Shown: positions 18,002-27,272, counted from the stretch's first letter. The stretch: DNA of 64,000 bases from DASVTR01 sp033855775 (GCA_033855775.1 JAWVFT010000014.1:1-64000); one strand, 5' to 3'. The notes: a model not told the origin generated them from the sequence alone. Translations and numbers: made by a program.

Positions 18002-19120
18002 TCAAGCGCGCTTCGCGTCGCGCGCCGCAAGGATGAAGCCGAAGCTGCGCGTCATGTACTCGCGCTGTGGCAGTTTGCTCAAACGCCACGCGCCCGCGTC
18101 AATGACGAAGTGCGCCATCGTCGCGCCAAGCGTCGCGCCGAAGAGAAAATCGAAGAGCCTGACGAGCAGCACGTTCTGCTTGACCAACTCGAAACTACGC
18201 AACGCGTCGGCGTTGTAAAAAAGCAGGCCGAGGAGAATCATCAGCCCCAGAAGTTTCAGCCCGTTCTGGTAGCGCGCCGCGCGTGCGCGTTCCGGCTGCT
18301 CTCCGGCGGCGAACGAGACGATGCCCATGAAGACGATGTATTGCAGGCCGTGCGCGATGGCGTAAGAGAGAAAGGTGACGTTGATGTCGTTGGACAGATA
18401 GATGGGTAGAAAGAAGAGCACGAGCGTCCAGAAGAAGACGGACTTGAGCAGAGTTGTCTGGCGAAAGTTGCGCGCGTAGACGTAAAGACTGAAGGCTATG
18501 ACGGTGATGTAGCTGTACCAGCCGAACTCGTAAAGCCGCTCAAGCGAGCCGCGCAGGTATTCCGGCGCGACGCCCATGCCTAGAATCCTGAACGTCCCCA
18601 AAATTCCGCAAACGGTCGCCAGGTCAATCGCCAGTTTCTCAAGCTTGCCGGGCGCGCTCGAAGATTGCGCGATGGAGGCGAAAGAGTAGATGCCAAGGTT
18701 CTGCCGCCCGTAGTGAAACGCCTGCCACGCCCAGAAGACGAGGAACAGGTAGGCTTGCGCCTGCGCGCCGGAGAAGGCGACGAGCAAGCCCGCGCCGATG
18801 GTCAGGGCGAGCGGAAAGTAGATGTAGCGCGCTTTGTGTTGCCGGATGATGTGCGCGAACTTGCGGTCGGCGTAAAAGAAGAAGGTGGCCGGGACGTGCG
18901 CGGTTCCGAGAAAGAGAAAGACGCTCTTCATCCCGTAGATGCTGAAGTAAGCCTTTTCGAGATGCGCCACCGAGATGAAGAAGAGCATCGGAATCCATGT
19001 GCTCAACAGCAAGGCGTAGAGAAAACGCTGCCGCGCGGCGCGTGGTCGCGCAACACTCTCAGCCTCGCTGCCTCGCGTTTCCAGATGATAGGTCGAGGAC
19101 ATATCTTTCATCTTTCTCAA
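18002..19120 (-). CDS. Polytopic membrane protein with membrane-associated histidines, unknown function
   Basis: The 372-residue protein has about eight hydrophobic segments. Histidines fall in or next to them in well-formed motifs: GTAHVPATFFFYAD (H75), FWAWQAFHYGRQNLGI (H136), SYAIAHGLQYIVFMG (H257) and MAHFVIDAGAWRL near residue 337. Membrane histidine clusters are used by metal-dependent enzymes such as Brp/Blh carotenoid oxygenases and hydroxylases, but I cannot assign it to one. It lies upstream of the YfhO-like gene on the same strand with a short gap, so it may be co-expressed with the glycan machinery. An internal ATG a few codons in is an alternative start. Confidence 0.6.
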   Translation of the reverse strand: MRKMKDMSSTYHLETRGSEAESVARPRAARQRFLYALLLSTWIPMLFFISVAHLEKAYFSIYGMKSVFLFLGTAHVPATFFFYADRKFAHIIRQHKARYIYFPLALTIGAGLLVAFSGAQAQAYLFLVFWAWQAFHYGRQNLGIYSFASIAQSSSAPGKLEKLAIDLATVCGILGTFRILGMGVAPEYLRGSLERLYEFGWYSYITVIAFSLYVYARNFRQTTLLKSVFFWTLVLFFLPIYLSNDINVTFLSYAIAHGLQYIVFMGIVSFAAGEQPERARAARYQNGLKLLGLMILLGLLFYNADALRSFELVKQNVLLVRLFDFLFGATLGATMAHFVIDAGAWRLSKLPQREYMTRSFGFILAARDAKRA

Positions 19121-19216
19121 TCTGTTTGTTAATGGCCGAAGGCCGCGCTCGCCCGTTAGTATCGCACGGATGAAATAGCCACGCAGCCCGCGCGTCGTTC
19201 ATCAAGACGTTGCTCT

Positions 19217-21055
19217 TTAAGGTTGCGCGCCCTGCTGAGCCGTAGTCTCCTGCGGTCGCAGTTGTATCCAGTGAAGAGCCACGCCGAGTTGGCGCGGGTC
19301 GTCGCCGGTGCCGAGCGAGCGCGGCGAGTTGGCGTCCGGCAAGTCAAAGACCAGCAAATTCTTTTCGCTCAAAATGGATTTGGGCAACAACAGCTTATAC
19401 TCGTTTGCGCCCTCTTCTTTCAGCACGAGGGTTTCAACTCGCTGCCCGTTGACGATGATGTTCACGCGCTGCTCGCTCATCTTTCCTTTGGGAAGAAAGG
19501 GGCCGAGCTTCATATCCAGCAGCGTGTCGTTTATCGAATCCAGACCGAAGACCAGAGACGCTTCCTTTCCATCCGTCCAGCGGAAGCTCTCTTCCCTGCC
19601 GCTCCACCCGTGCCAGAGATATTCGTCGGCGTCGGTGGTCGAGAAATCAATGTAGCCGTTCGCGGGCGGGAAGCGGCGCGGCAGCGGTTGCGGCATCAAG
19701 CCCGCGAGGAACTGCGGTTGCCGCCAATCCCAGAGCCTTTCCGGGTGCTCGTCAACGCCAATCGGCCTTGAGTTCCAGAGCCACGTCGCGTGCGACATCG
19801 CGCCGCGACCGTTGATGAACATGCTGACGACGAGCAACGCTCCGCCCATGATGAGTTGGTCGCGCCAGCGCGCGGGCTGCCCGTTCGCTGACTGACTTGC
19901 CTCAAGCCGCTCGTCGCGCCAACGCAGCCACGCTTCGAGGCCGAGAATCGCGGGCAGCACAAGCCAAGGTAACAGCCCCGTCGTGAAGCGCGGGCCGAAA
20001 CAATGTCCGCCCCACCAATGCGGAAATCCCGAAACGGCAATCAGGTGAACCACGATGATAAAGAGCGAAAGCGTGACGAGCCTTTGAAACTTGACGTAGT
20101 TCCAATAGCGCGCCAGCAAGTAACAGACGAACAGCAGAACCGGCACATACACGAGCAAGCCACGCGCCGGACTAAACAGGTTGCCAGCCAGCGCGACCCA
20201 GAACGAGCTAAAATTCAAGCGCGTTGACTGGTAATAGTTGGGCATCAGTTGATGGTAGTTGTGCCATGAGTAAGCGATGAATCCGGCGAACCAGAGCGCG
20301 CCGGTCGCGGCATACGGGACGAAGAGTTTGCGATGATAGATGATGAGATAAACGGTGACGGCAATGATGTGGACGGCATTGGTCGGGCGCACGAAGTAGG
20401 CCCATGCCAGCAGGGAAGCCAGCCAGATCGGATTGAGCCGTCGCTTTCCAGTCTCGTGCGCGAGCAGCATGAGGACGACGATGCCCAACAGCAGAATGCC
20501 CCACGTGTCCGTCCACAGAGCGCGCGAGGCCGTGCTCCAAACCTGCGTGCCGAACGTCGCGCCCGTGGCAAGGACGACGCTCCACTTCAGCGGCAGCATG
20601 AGCCGCGCCGTGTAGAAGAAGATGACCGCCAGCGCCGCCATCAGGATTCCGGCGAGGCTCACTTCAATTTCCATTTCGCCGATGCGGCTATATGTGCCGT
20701 CGGCGTTGGTGGCCGTCAGGCCGAACAGTTTCATCAGGGCCACGTAAGGCACGGAGAGCACGGATGTCCCCGGCGGCAGATGATAGTAGATATGATTGTT
20801 CGCCAATTCGAGTTGGTAAATCGCGCCGTTGCTGGTGTAGTATCCGCGATTCATCGGCTCTAATCGCGGCAGCGCGTAGTTGTCCAGTTTGAAGCTGCCG
20901 TGCTCGATGAGGCTTTGGCTGAGCAGTATCGTGTAGTTGGAATCCGTCACCTGCCGCACCTGCGAGAGCGCGAAGACGAGCAGCGTAAAGCAGAAGATGG
21001 CGACGGCAATCCACGTCGTCGAAGAGAGGCGCGCAAATCTTGGTTTGATGTTCAT
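19217..21055 (-). CDS. GT-C-like polytopic membrane protein with C-terminal beta-sandwich
   Basis: The protein has about ten hydrophobic segments and a first periplasmic loop with DSNYTILLSQSLIEHGSF and YYTSNGAIYQLELANNHIYY, typical of GT-C sugar transferases that use polyprenyl-linked donors. About 130 C-terminal residues form a soluble domain (YLWHGWSGREESFRW, an inner IVNGQ, NLLVFDLPDANSPRSLG, RQLGVALHWIQL) alignable by eye with the tail of the 12821-15043 protein, while the membrane parts differ. The start is set at ATG 21055 (MNIKPRF), just before the first hydrophobic helix; an in-frame GTG at 21085 is possible. It is divergent from the PIG-V-like gene. Confidence 0.72.
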   Translation of the reverse strand: MNIKPRFARLSSTTWIAVAIFCFTLLVFALSQVRQVTDSNYTILLSQSLIEHGSFKLDNYALPRLEPMNRGYYTSNGAIYQLELANNHIYYHLPPGTSVLSVPYVALMKLFGLTATNADGTYSRIGEMEIEVSLAGILMAALAVIFFYTARLMLPLKWSVVLATGATFGTQVWSTASRALWTDTWGILLLGIVVLMLLAHETGKRRLNPIWLASLLAWAYFVRPTNAVHIIAVTVYLIIYHRKLFVPYAATGALWFAGFIAYSWHNYHQLMPNYYQSTRLNFSSFWVALAGNLFSPARGLLVYVPVLLFVCYLLARYWNYVKFQRLVTLSLFIIVVHLIAVSGFPHWWGGHCFGPRFTTGLLPWLVLPAILGLEAWLRWRDERLEASQSANGQPARWRDQLIMGGALLVVSMFINGRGAMSHATWLWNSRPIGVDEHPERLWDWRQPQFLAGLMPQPLPRRFPPANGYIDFSTTDADEYLWHGWSGREESFRWTDGKEASLVFGLDSINDTLLDMKLGPFLPKGKMSEQRVNIIVNGQRVETLVLKEEGANEYKLLLPKSILSEKNLLVFDLPDANSPRSLGTGDDPRQLGVALHWIQLRPQETTAQQGAQP

Positions 21056-21145
21056 GCAGCAGGCAAACGAGAAACAGGCGGTCAAACGGAAATCGGAACG
21101 TGACAGCAGAGCATAAATAAAATCCGCATCGCACGCAAAGGCGCG

Positions 21146-21203
21146 AAGTTGAAGAGAGCGCGGTTAAAAGTTAAAGAGCGCGGGAGTTTGAAGTTGAAGA
21201 GAG
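21146..21203. repeat. Direct repeat of 14 bp in divergent spacer
   Basis: GAAGTTGAAGAGAG occurs at 21146-21159 and 21190-21203, 44 bp apart, with related GTTAAA and GAGCGCGG words between. The repeat lies in the roughly 240-bp spacer between the divergent genes at 19217-21055 and 21295-22572. No clear promoter was recognised. Confidence 0.45.
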
Positions 21204-21294
21204 AGAATTTAAAGCTGACTCAGCCGCTTCGCCGAAAGCGCGCGTGCGACGTGAAGCTTTCGCGCTGCTCAAGCCGTCCACCAAACGGCGAAAG

Positions 21295-22572
21295 ATGATG
21301 CCACAACAAAACTCAGCAGAGCCGCCGCACGAAGGCGACACAGCGCGCTCCATCTCTATCATCGAGCGCGCCGGAAGAAGGCTGCGCAGTGTCTTCACGG
21401 CGCAAGGGCTGCGGCGCGTCTGGTCGGACGCGGCGGTGCGCTCGGCCCTCTTCGCTTTCGCGCTGACGCGGCTCATCATCTTCACAATCTTTGTGCTCGC
21501 CACACACTTTGAGATTCCGAATCCACCGCAGACAGTTGACGATTACAAGAACCCGAACATCGTCGTTCACAAAGAGAGCCTGCGTCCCCGCGTGGCGCGG
21601 TTGGCAGACTACGGCGACGGCGGTTGGTACATGGGCATCGCGCGCGACGGCTATGAGCAACGCCCGTTCGCCGACACGGGACAACATAACTGGGCCTTCT
21701 TTCCTCTGTTCCCGCTGCTGCTGCGCGCCGCCTCAAAGCTCACGGGCGGCTTGGCCCTGACGGGCATGGCCCTTTCGAGTCTCTTTTTTCTGCTGGCCCT
21801 CATCGTGCTCTTTAAAACGATTGTCGCCTTCGGCTACGACGAAGCGATAGCCGACCGCGCCGTCTTTTATCTGGCGGCCTTTCCGGTCAGCTACTTCTTC
21901 TCGCTGCCGATGACGGAATCGCTCTTTCTGCTGTTGACCGTCGGCAGCTTTTACGCGGCGCGGCGCGAGGCTTGGTGGACTGCGGGAGCGCTCGGCGCGC
22001 TGGCTTCGGCCACTCGTGTAACGGGCGTCGTCCTGCTCCCGGCTCTCTGCGTGCTCTACTGGCAACAGCATCGCGGCCGGCCCCGCGTTGACATACTGAA
22101 GCTGTCGCTGATTCCGCTCGGCCTGCTCGCCTTCATGTACTATCTCGACTTGATAACGGGCGACGCGCTGGCCTTCCGGCACGTGCTCGGCAGTTGGGGG
22201 CGGCAGTCCGGTTTTTTCCTGCGCCCGCTCTTTGAGTTTCTCAGGCATCCGCAGGAGTTGAGCATGTCCTGGGACTTTCGCCTGTTGAATTTCGCAGCCG
22301 CCGTGCTGGCTCTAGCCTGCGGCGTGGCGCTGGCGAAGAGACGCGAATGGGCGCTCTCGCTCTACACGCTGGCGGGCATCATCATTCCGCTCTCATCGCA
22401 GTTGCTGCAATCGCACGCGCGCTATGTGATGGTCGTCTTTCCGCTGTTCATCATCCTCGCTTGGTGGGGACGCAGTCCGCGCGTAGACCAAACTATTCGC
22501 GCGGCTTTCATCGTTCTGCTTGGCTTAATGTCGGCCCTCTTCGCCGCCCACTTCAGCACGGCGATGTCTTGA
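21295..22572 (+). CDS. PIG-V-like (GT-C) mannosyltransferase-type membrane protein
   Basis: The protein of about 425 residues is polytopic. After the first helix (ALFAFALTRLIIFTIFVLAT) it has a loop with DGGWYMGIARDGYE and FFPLFPLLLRA, the hallmark pattern of PIG-V and related GT-C enzymes, in which the acidic WY.GIA.DGY loop carries the catalytic Asp. LAAFPVSYFFSLPMTESLFLL and LASATRVTGVVLLPAL also match that family. It likely transfers mannose or another hexose from a polyprenyl-phosphate donor on the periplasmic side. ATG 21295 is preferred over an upstream GTG at 21244 because the extra residues are Lys/Arg-rich and unconserved in style. The next gene, a polyprenyl-phosphate GT2, could make its donor. 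Confidence 0.78.
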   Translation: MMPQQNSAEPPHEGDTARSISIIERAGRRLRSVFTAQGLRRVWSDAAVRSALFAFALTRLIIFTIFVLATHFEIPNPPQTVDDYKNPNIVVHKESLRPRVARLADYGDGGWYMGIARDGYEQRPFADTGQHNWAFFPLFPLLLRAASKLTGGLALTGMALSSLFFLLALIVLFKTIVAFGYDEAIADRAVFYLAAFPVSYFFSLPMTESLFLLLTVGSFYAARREAWWTAGALGALASATRVTGVVLLPALCVLYWQQHRGRPRVDILKLSLIPLGLLAFMYYLDLITGDALAFRHVLGSWGRQSGFFLRPLFEFLRHPQELSMSWDFRLLNFAAAVLALACGVALAKRREWALSLYTLAGIIIPLSSQLLQSHARYVMVVFPLFIILAWWGRSPRVDQTIRAAFIVLLGLMSALFAAHFSTAMS

Positions 22573-22615
22573 TGAAGACAGGCCGACGGGAGTTTTCAAA
22601 CACGAAAGACCTGCC

Positions 22616-23590
22616 ATGCTCATCTCAGTTATCGTTCCCTGCTATAACGAAGAGGAAGTGATTCGTGAGACTCATTCGCGGCTCACTTCGCTGTTGAGTC
22701 AACTGGACGGCTTCGACTACGAGATTGTCTACGTTGACGACGGCAGCCGCGACCGGACGCCGGAGATGTTACAGCAACTTCAAGCGAGCGACGAGCGCGT
22801 GCGCTTGCTGCGCTTCTCGCGCAACTTCGGTCATCAAGTGGCGTTGACGGCGGGGCTTGAACACGCTGCGGGCGCGGCGGTGGTCGTGATTGACGCCGAC
22901 CTGCAAGACCCGCCGGAAGTGATAACGGAAATGGTCGCGCGCTGGCGCGACGGCTACGAAGTTGTCTATGGAGTGCGGACAGACAGGCCCGGCGAATCAT
23001 CCTTTAAGCTCTGGACGGCGAAGATTTTTTACAGGCTCATCAATCGCCTGTCGGAGACGAAGATGCCGCTCGACGCGGGCGACTTTCGGCTGATGGATAG
23101 GAAGGTGATTGCGGCTCTGCTGGCGATGCCGGAGCGCGACCGCTTCCTGCGCGGCATGGTCAGTTGGGTCGGCTTCAAGCAGATAGCCGTCCTCTATGCG
23201 CGCGCGCCGCGCAGGGCAGGAACGGGCAAGTACCCGTTCATGAAAATGTTGAAGTTCGCGCTGGATGGAGTCCTCTCCTTTTCGTTGACGCCGCTCAGGC
23301 TCGCCATCTGGACGGGCTTTCTGGCTATCTTGATGGCGGTCGCCGGAATCATCTACGCGGTGCTGCTCAGACTCTACACGACCGATTGGGTGCGCGGTTG
23401 GGCTTCGCTCTTCGTCGCCGTCCTCTTCATGGGCGGCGTCCAACTCATCTCGCTCGGCATCATCGGCGAATATATCGGGCGCATCTACGGCGAAGTGAAA
23501 CAACGCCCGCTCTATCTGCTGCGCGAGAAAGCGGGCTTTGAGCAGGAGCAGCAGAAGCAGGAACTAATCGCCGGGCGAAATCAAGAATGA
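22616..23590 (+). CDS. Polyprenyl-phosphate glycosyltransferase, family 2 (GtrB/DPM1-like)
   Basis: The 324-residue protein has a GT-A domain with ISVIVPCYNEEEVI at the N-terminus, VDDGSRDRT, FSRNFGHQVALTAGLEHA, VVIDADLQDPPEVI (the DxD-type metal site) and LDAGDFRLMDRKV. A C-terminal pair of hydrophobic hairpins (about 230-255 and 265-290) and IIGEYIGRIYGEVKQRPLYL close it. This is the standard architecture of GtrB/ArnC-type enzymes that charge undecaprenyl phosphate with glucose, GlcNAc or a similar sugar. The adjacent PIG-V-like enzyme would then use that lipid-linked sugar. The start codon lies 43 bp after the upstream stop. Confidence 0.88.
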   Translation: MLISVIVPCYNEEEVIRETHSRLTSLLSQLDGFDYEIVYVDDGSRDRTPEMLQQLQASDERVRLLRFSRNFGHQVALTAGLEHAAGAAVVVIDADLQDPPEVITEMVARWRDGYEVVYGVRTDRPGESSFKLWTAKIFYRLINRLSETKMPLDAGDFRLMDRKVIAALLAMPERDRFLRGMVSWVGFKQIAVLYARAPRRAGTGKYPFMKMLKFALDGVLSFSLTPLRLAIWTGFLAILMAVAGIIYAVLLRLYTTDWVRGWASLFVAVLFMGGVQLISLGIIGEYIGRIYGEVKQRPLYLLREKAGFEQEQQKQELIAGRNQE

Positions 23591-23690
23591 AGAGGCAAAG
23601 GAGTCGCAGCCAGGCTTTCAACGTTCAGCCAAGCTCAGCCATCTTCAAGCCAAGCTTTCAACCTTCCGGCTTAAGTCTTCCTTCCAACTC

Positions 23691-25829
23691 TCACTGCCCG
23701 ACCGTCGAGCAATCGCTGTTGGTGTGCGTGATGACGGAGCCGAAGCGTTGCTGGTATTCGGCGGATGTGATGAAGGCGCAGACCATCGCGCGATAATTAT
23801 TGGTGACGCGATTGTTCACCACGTCGAGCCAGAATTGATAGCCGCCGGGGTCTGCGTTGCGCTTCAGGTAGCCGAAGTATTGCATCAGTACGAAGGCCGG
23901 ATTGTATTCGCGGTTGACGAACTCCGTGATTTCGATGACGGCACGCAAGACTTGCGCGCGCGTCTTCACGTTGTTGCGCAGGTCGGCGGCCAGTTGATTG
24001 CGCTCAGCCGTGTAGGGAAACAGTTGGGCCGTGTCGAACAGCTTGTTGACAAACTGCTCTGACGAAAGCGTGGCCGGATAGAGTGCGAGGAACTCAGGAC
24101 GCTGAACCCACTCGTCGGCCAACGCCTGCTTCTTCGCTTCCGTGTTGCTGCCGCCACTGACCTTCGCGCGGTCTGCGGAAAATTCGTTGAACGTCGGCTG
24201 GCGATTATAGGAAGCCTTGAACAAGCGATAGACGAAATAGCCCGTCTGCTGAAACTCGTTCTCGACGAAGAAGGCAGCGGAGGCTTGCGCCCGCCGATTG
24301 TTCTCGCAAGCCCTGTCGCCCGCGGCGCACGGCGGCGGCGTGTTCGCAGCATTGCCCGTTATCTGCTCAGACCAGTATTGCAACCCACCCGCGTCCGGCT
24401 GGCGATTAAGAAAATCTTGATAATGCTGGCGGACGAAGAACTGCGCGTCGTCAATCGGATTCGCGGTCGCCGAAGTTTCGGAGAAATCAACGGTCAAGGC
24501 TCCTGCGAGATAAGCTATCTCATTGCCGTTGGCGACGAGGCGAATGCTGTAGTCGCCCGCTGGCGCGCTCGGCGCGACCGTCACGTCGAAGGTAATGACG
24601 GGAACGCCCGTTCCAAAATCCTGCTGCATGAAGGTGGATGGATTGACGCTCAGGTAAGGCGACGTTATCGTCACGCCCTGCGCGAACACTCTGTCCAGAC
24701 CTTCACCGCTGACGTACACTTTGTATGTGTTTCCGGCAGCGACTTGCACAGGCACGGTGGACATCTGCCCGTTGATGCCGAAGATGCGCGGGTTGATTGT
24801 CGGAGCGCCGCTGTTGGCGATTGTCACGTTGAGCGCAGTCGTCGTGTCGGCTGTCACGCTTAACTGGCTCGCCAGTTCGACGGTGCGAAAAATCGTCCGC
24901 GCGTTGTTGCGCAGTTCGCCATACGGCCCCGCGCCCGAAGCAAGCTCTTCGGCTTTGACAGGCTGGTCGAGCGGTTCTGCGATGACGCGATAGTTTCCCG
25001 GCGGCAAGCCGTCTATGCGAAACGTTCCGTTCGAGAAGGTGACGTTGCCCGCGATGACTTGTCCCGTTCCGGTGTTCTCCGCCCAGACGTGCGCGCCGTA
25101 GGCTGGCACGCCGACGTTGAGCGTTCCGGCAATCGCGCCAAGGCCGCCATGTGGGCCGTACAGATTACGAATCGCAGCGCGGTCGTCGTCCGAGAGCGTG
25201 CGCGGCGTCAGGGCGGGCAAGCTGTAGACGCCGTTCTGTCCCTGCTGCGGTTGCATCGTCGCGCCGATGATGCTGGAGTGGTCAAGGCCGAGCAGGTGTC
25301 CGATTTCATGCGTCAGCGTCGCTTCGAGATCGTAAGTTCCAAACGTGCCGTCGGTCGAAAATTGCAGGCAGGGATTGATAACGATGTCGGCTTCGGTAAG
25401 CGCGCCGTTGGCTGGATTGTAGAAGACGCGCGTTTGTCCCGTCTTGAAGAACGCGCTGCCGCACGACGGAAAGACGGCGGCGTTCTCCGGCGTGTTGGCG
25501 ACGGAAATCAGGCTCACGCCGTCGCCCTGCCCGCTCGCGCTGATTGATTGATTGGTCGAGCTTGTCTCGATAAAGCGTATGTTCGAGTTCTGCGACCAAT
25601 GCGCGAGCGCGCGGCGCGCGGCTCCGACGACATCACTGCCCGCCTTGATGTTCGGCTGCTGCTGGCTGAGCGAAGTCGAGAGAGCGACGGTAACGGTCGT
25701 CGTCGGCCACTTAAGCTGAAAGGTCGATGCGTTTGTATATTGGTAGGTGTAGGCCCGCGCCGGGACAGTCCAGCTTACGAGCGATGCCATCAAAATTAGT
25801 GCTGTGATCGAACGTCGCATGTGCCGCAA
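23691..25829 (-). CDS. Secreted matrixin-like metalloprotease with C-terminal DUF4214
   Basis: The 712-residue protein starts with a signal peptide (about residues 5-26, ending PARA). The catalytic zinc site THEIGHLLGLDHS has H174, E175, H178 and H184, and a Met-turn candidate lies at M192 (GATMQP), as in M10 matrixins. There is no pro-domain cysteine switch that I can see. Residues about 235-330 and 335-450 form beta-rich domains, one like a carboxypeptidase-regulatory fold (FRIDGLPPGNYRVIAEPLDQ). From about 460 to the end is a DUF4214 region (FFVRQHYQDFLNRQPDAGG). The last part is nearly identical in DNA to the neighbouring DUF4214 gene. It is convergent with the GT2 gene. Confidence 0.85.
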   Translation of the reverse strand: MRHMRRSITALILMASLVSWTVPARAYTYQYTNASTFQLKWPTTTVTVALSTSLSQQQPNIKAGSDVVGAARRALAHWSQNSNIRFIETSSTNQSISASGQGDGVSLISVANTPENAAVFPSCGSAFFKTGQTRVFYNPANGALTEADIVINPCLQFSTDGTFGTYDLEATLTHEIGHLLGLDHSSIIGATMQPQQGQNGVYSLPALTPRTLSDDDRAAIRNLYGPHGGLGAIAGTLNVGVPAYGAHVWAENTGTGQVIAGNVTFSNGTFRIDGLPPGNYRVIAEPLDQPVKAEELASGAGPYGELRNNARTIFRTVELASQLSVTADTTTALNVTIANSGAPTINPRIFGINGQMSTVPVQVAAGNTYKVYVSGEGLDRVFAQGVTITSPYLSVNPSTFMQQDFGTGVPVITFDVTVAPSAPAGDYSIRLVANGNEIAYLAGALTVDFSETSATANPIDDAQFFVRQHYQDFLNRQPDAGGLQYWSEQITGNAANTPPPCAAGDRACENNRRAQASAAFFVENEFQQTGYFVYRLFKASYNRQPTFNEFSADRAKVSGGSNTEAKKQALADEWVQRPEFLALYPATLSSEQFVNKLFDTAQLFPYTAERNQLAADLRNNVKTRAQVLRAVIEITEFVNREYNPAFVLMQYFGYLKRNADPGGYQFWLDVVNNRVTNNYRAMVCAFITSAEYQQRFGSVITHTNSDCSTVGQ

Positions 25830-26248
25830 ACTGCCCTCTGGCCCGATTGTTCCTTCCGTGTTGATTCAACAGACATGAAGCAACCACCGGGCCAGACGCC
25901 CGCGCCGCCGTCCGGGCCGCGCTAAATGAGGCTGACGCTCCTTAAAGCGACTGATTCTCAAGAGCTTGGCTTAGTTTCGCGGGGAATTTTCGGATTTCGC
26001 TGTGAGCGACGAGAGTGTAGCTGAGAGGGCCAGTCGTCCGCATTAAACTGATGCACAGGCGGGCCGAACCGCGCTTTTTTTTCCGGGCAACATCGTTGAC
26101 AAAAAGCAGACGAGCAGGCTAGACTAAATGTTGGTTGCAAGGGCGTCGCCCCGCCCCTTTATAGACTGCGCGTGAGAGCAGCCTCTCTCTCTCCCTGAAA
26201 CAATCGGAACGCAGTTTCGTCTGGGATTAAATAATCAGGAGCATTGTA
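25830..26248. other. Divergent intergenic region with promoter
   Basis: This 419-bp gap lies between the leftward protease gene and the rightward DUF4214 gene. It contains a good plus-strand promoter at 26096-26125 and a long untranslated leader of more than 100 bases before the rightward gene. A T-rich run (CTTTTTTTT) at about 26073 precedes it. I recognised no gene, RNA or repeat in the rest. Confidence 0.5.
26096..26125 (+). promoter_or_regulatory. Sigma-70-type promoter for the DUF4214 gene
   Basis: TTGACA (26096-26101) and TAGACT (26120-26125) are separated by 18 bp. The start of transcription would be near 26132, giving a leader of about 115 bases. The gene itself has AGGAG eight bases before its ATG. 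Confidence 0.6.
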
Positions 26249-27175
26249 ATGTCTAAGTTTACCCTAGCTGTGTTGATAGTAGCGTTGGTCGCCGCGACTG
26301 CTCTGGGGCAAGGCAGCGCGCCGACCTTGAGAATCGTCACCGAAGACCCGAACCTGCCGTCCGAATTGTTCTACGGCAACATCAAGGTCAAGCCGACGCG
26401 GCTGCGTCCCGGCACAAACACGCCGATTACGATTAACGACGCGGACTTTTTCGTGAGCCAGCACTACGTTGACTTTTTCGGGCGCTTCCCAGATCAGGGC
26501 GGCCTCGGTTACTGGACGAACGAGATTTCAAGCTGCGTCGGTTCTCCGACTCCCTGTAGCATCATCGGGCGCAAGGTCGGCGTCTCCGCGGCCTTCTTCA
26601 TCGAGAACGAATTTCAGCAGTCAGGCTATTTCGTCTACAAACTCTTCAAGGGAACGCTCGACCGTCTGCCGACCTACGCCGAGTTTAAGCCAGACCGCCG
26701 CACCATCATGAGCAGTTCTTCGATAGCCACCGGCAAGACCGCTCTGGCCGCGGCCTTTGTGCAACGTCCCGCGTTCGTGCAGAAGTACCAGAACGCCACC
26801 ACGCGCGACACGTTTGTTGACGCCATTATCGCCACCGTGCAGCAGACCTCCGGCGTTAGTCTCGCCGGACAGCGCAATGCTCTGCTCAGCCAGTATGACA
26901 GTGGCGGTCGCGCCGCCGTCATCAGCGCAGTGGCCGAAGACGCTTCGTTCTCCACCGCCGAATACAACCGCGCGTTCGTCGCCATGCAGTACTGGGGATA
27001 CTTGAACCGCGACTTTGACCAGGGCGGCTATCAATTCTGGCTCGACGTGGTGAACAACCGCGTGACCAATAATTATCGCGCGATGGTCTGCGCCTTCATC
27101 ACTTCCAGAGAGTATCAGGAGCGCTTCGGCAGCAGCATCTTCTACACCAACTCAGACTGCGCCAACATAAACTAA
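26249..27175 (+). CDS. Exported DUF4214 protein
   Basis: The 308-residue protein has a short signal peptide (MSKFTLAVLIVALVAATALG, then QGSAP). Residues about 60-300 are DUF4214 sequence, starting DADFFVSQHYVDFFGRFPD and with repeated helical units of the same type (YFVYKLFKGTLDRLPTYAEF, AFVAMQYWGYLNRDFDQGGY). DUF4214 occurs in surface and S-layer-associated proteins, usually as an accessory unit, and its function is not established here. AGGAG lies eight bases before the ATG, and a promoter and a hairpin terminator flank the gene, so it is a single-gene transcript. The last 100 residues match the tail of the divergent protease closely. Confidence 0.85.
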   Translation: MSKFTLAVLIVALVAATALGQGSAPTLRIVTEDPNLPSELFYGNIKVKPTRLRPGTNTPITINDADFFVSQHYVDFFGRFPDQGGLGYWTNEISSCVGSPTPCSIIGRKVGVSAAFFIENEFQQSGYFVYKLFKGTLDRLPTYAEFKPDRRTIMSSSSIATGKTALAAAFVQRPAFVQKYQNATTRDTFVDAIIATVQQTSGVSLAGQRNALLSQYDSGGRAAVISAVAEDASFSTAEYNRAFVAMQYWGYLNRDFDQGGYQFWLDVVNNRVTNNYRAMVCAFITSREYQERFGSSIFYTNSDCANIN

Positions 27176-27205
27176 CGCGCGCTTCTGTCTGGAAACCGCG
27201 ACAGC

Positions 27206-27237
27206 AAAAAGCTCGCTTCATGTGAAGCGAGCTTTTT
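27206..27237 (+). terminator. Strong bidirectional rho-independent terminator
   Basis: AAAAAGCTCGCTTCA and TGAAGCGAGCTTTTT form a perfect stem around a two-base loop, with A/T runs on both sides. It lies 30 bp after the DUF4214 stop and 35 bp before the end of the convergent glycosyltransferase gene, so it can serve both. Confidence 0.9.
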
Positions 27238-27272
27238 ACTTTCCATTACTTTCAGCATTCGCCTTTCAGCGC

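Noticed and set aside
27206..27237. CRISPR-like palindrome
   Set aside because: A single stem with flanking A/T runs, not repeated; it is a terminator.
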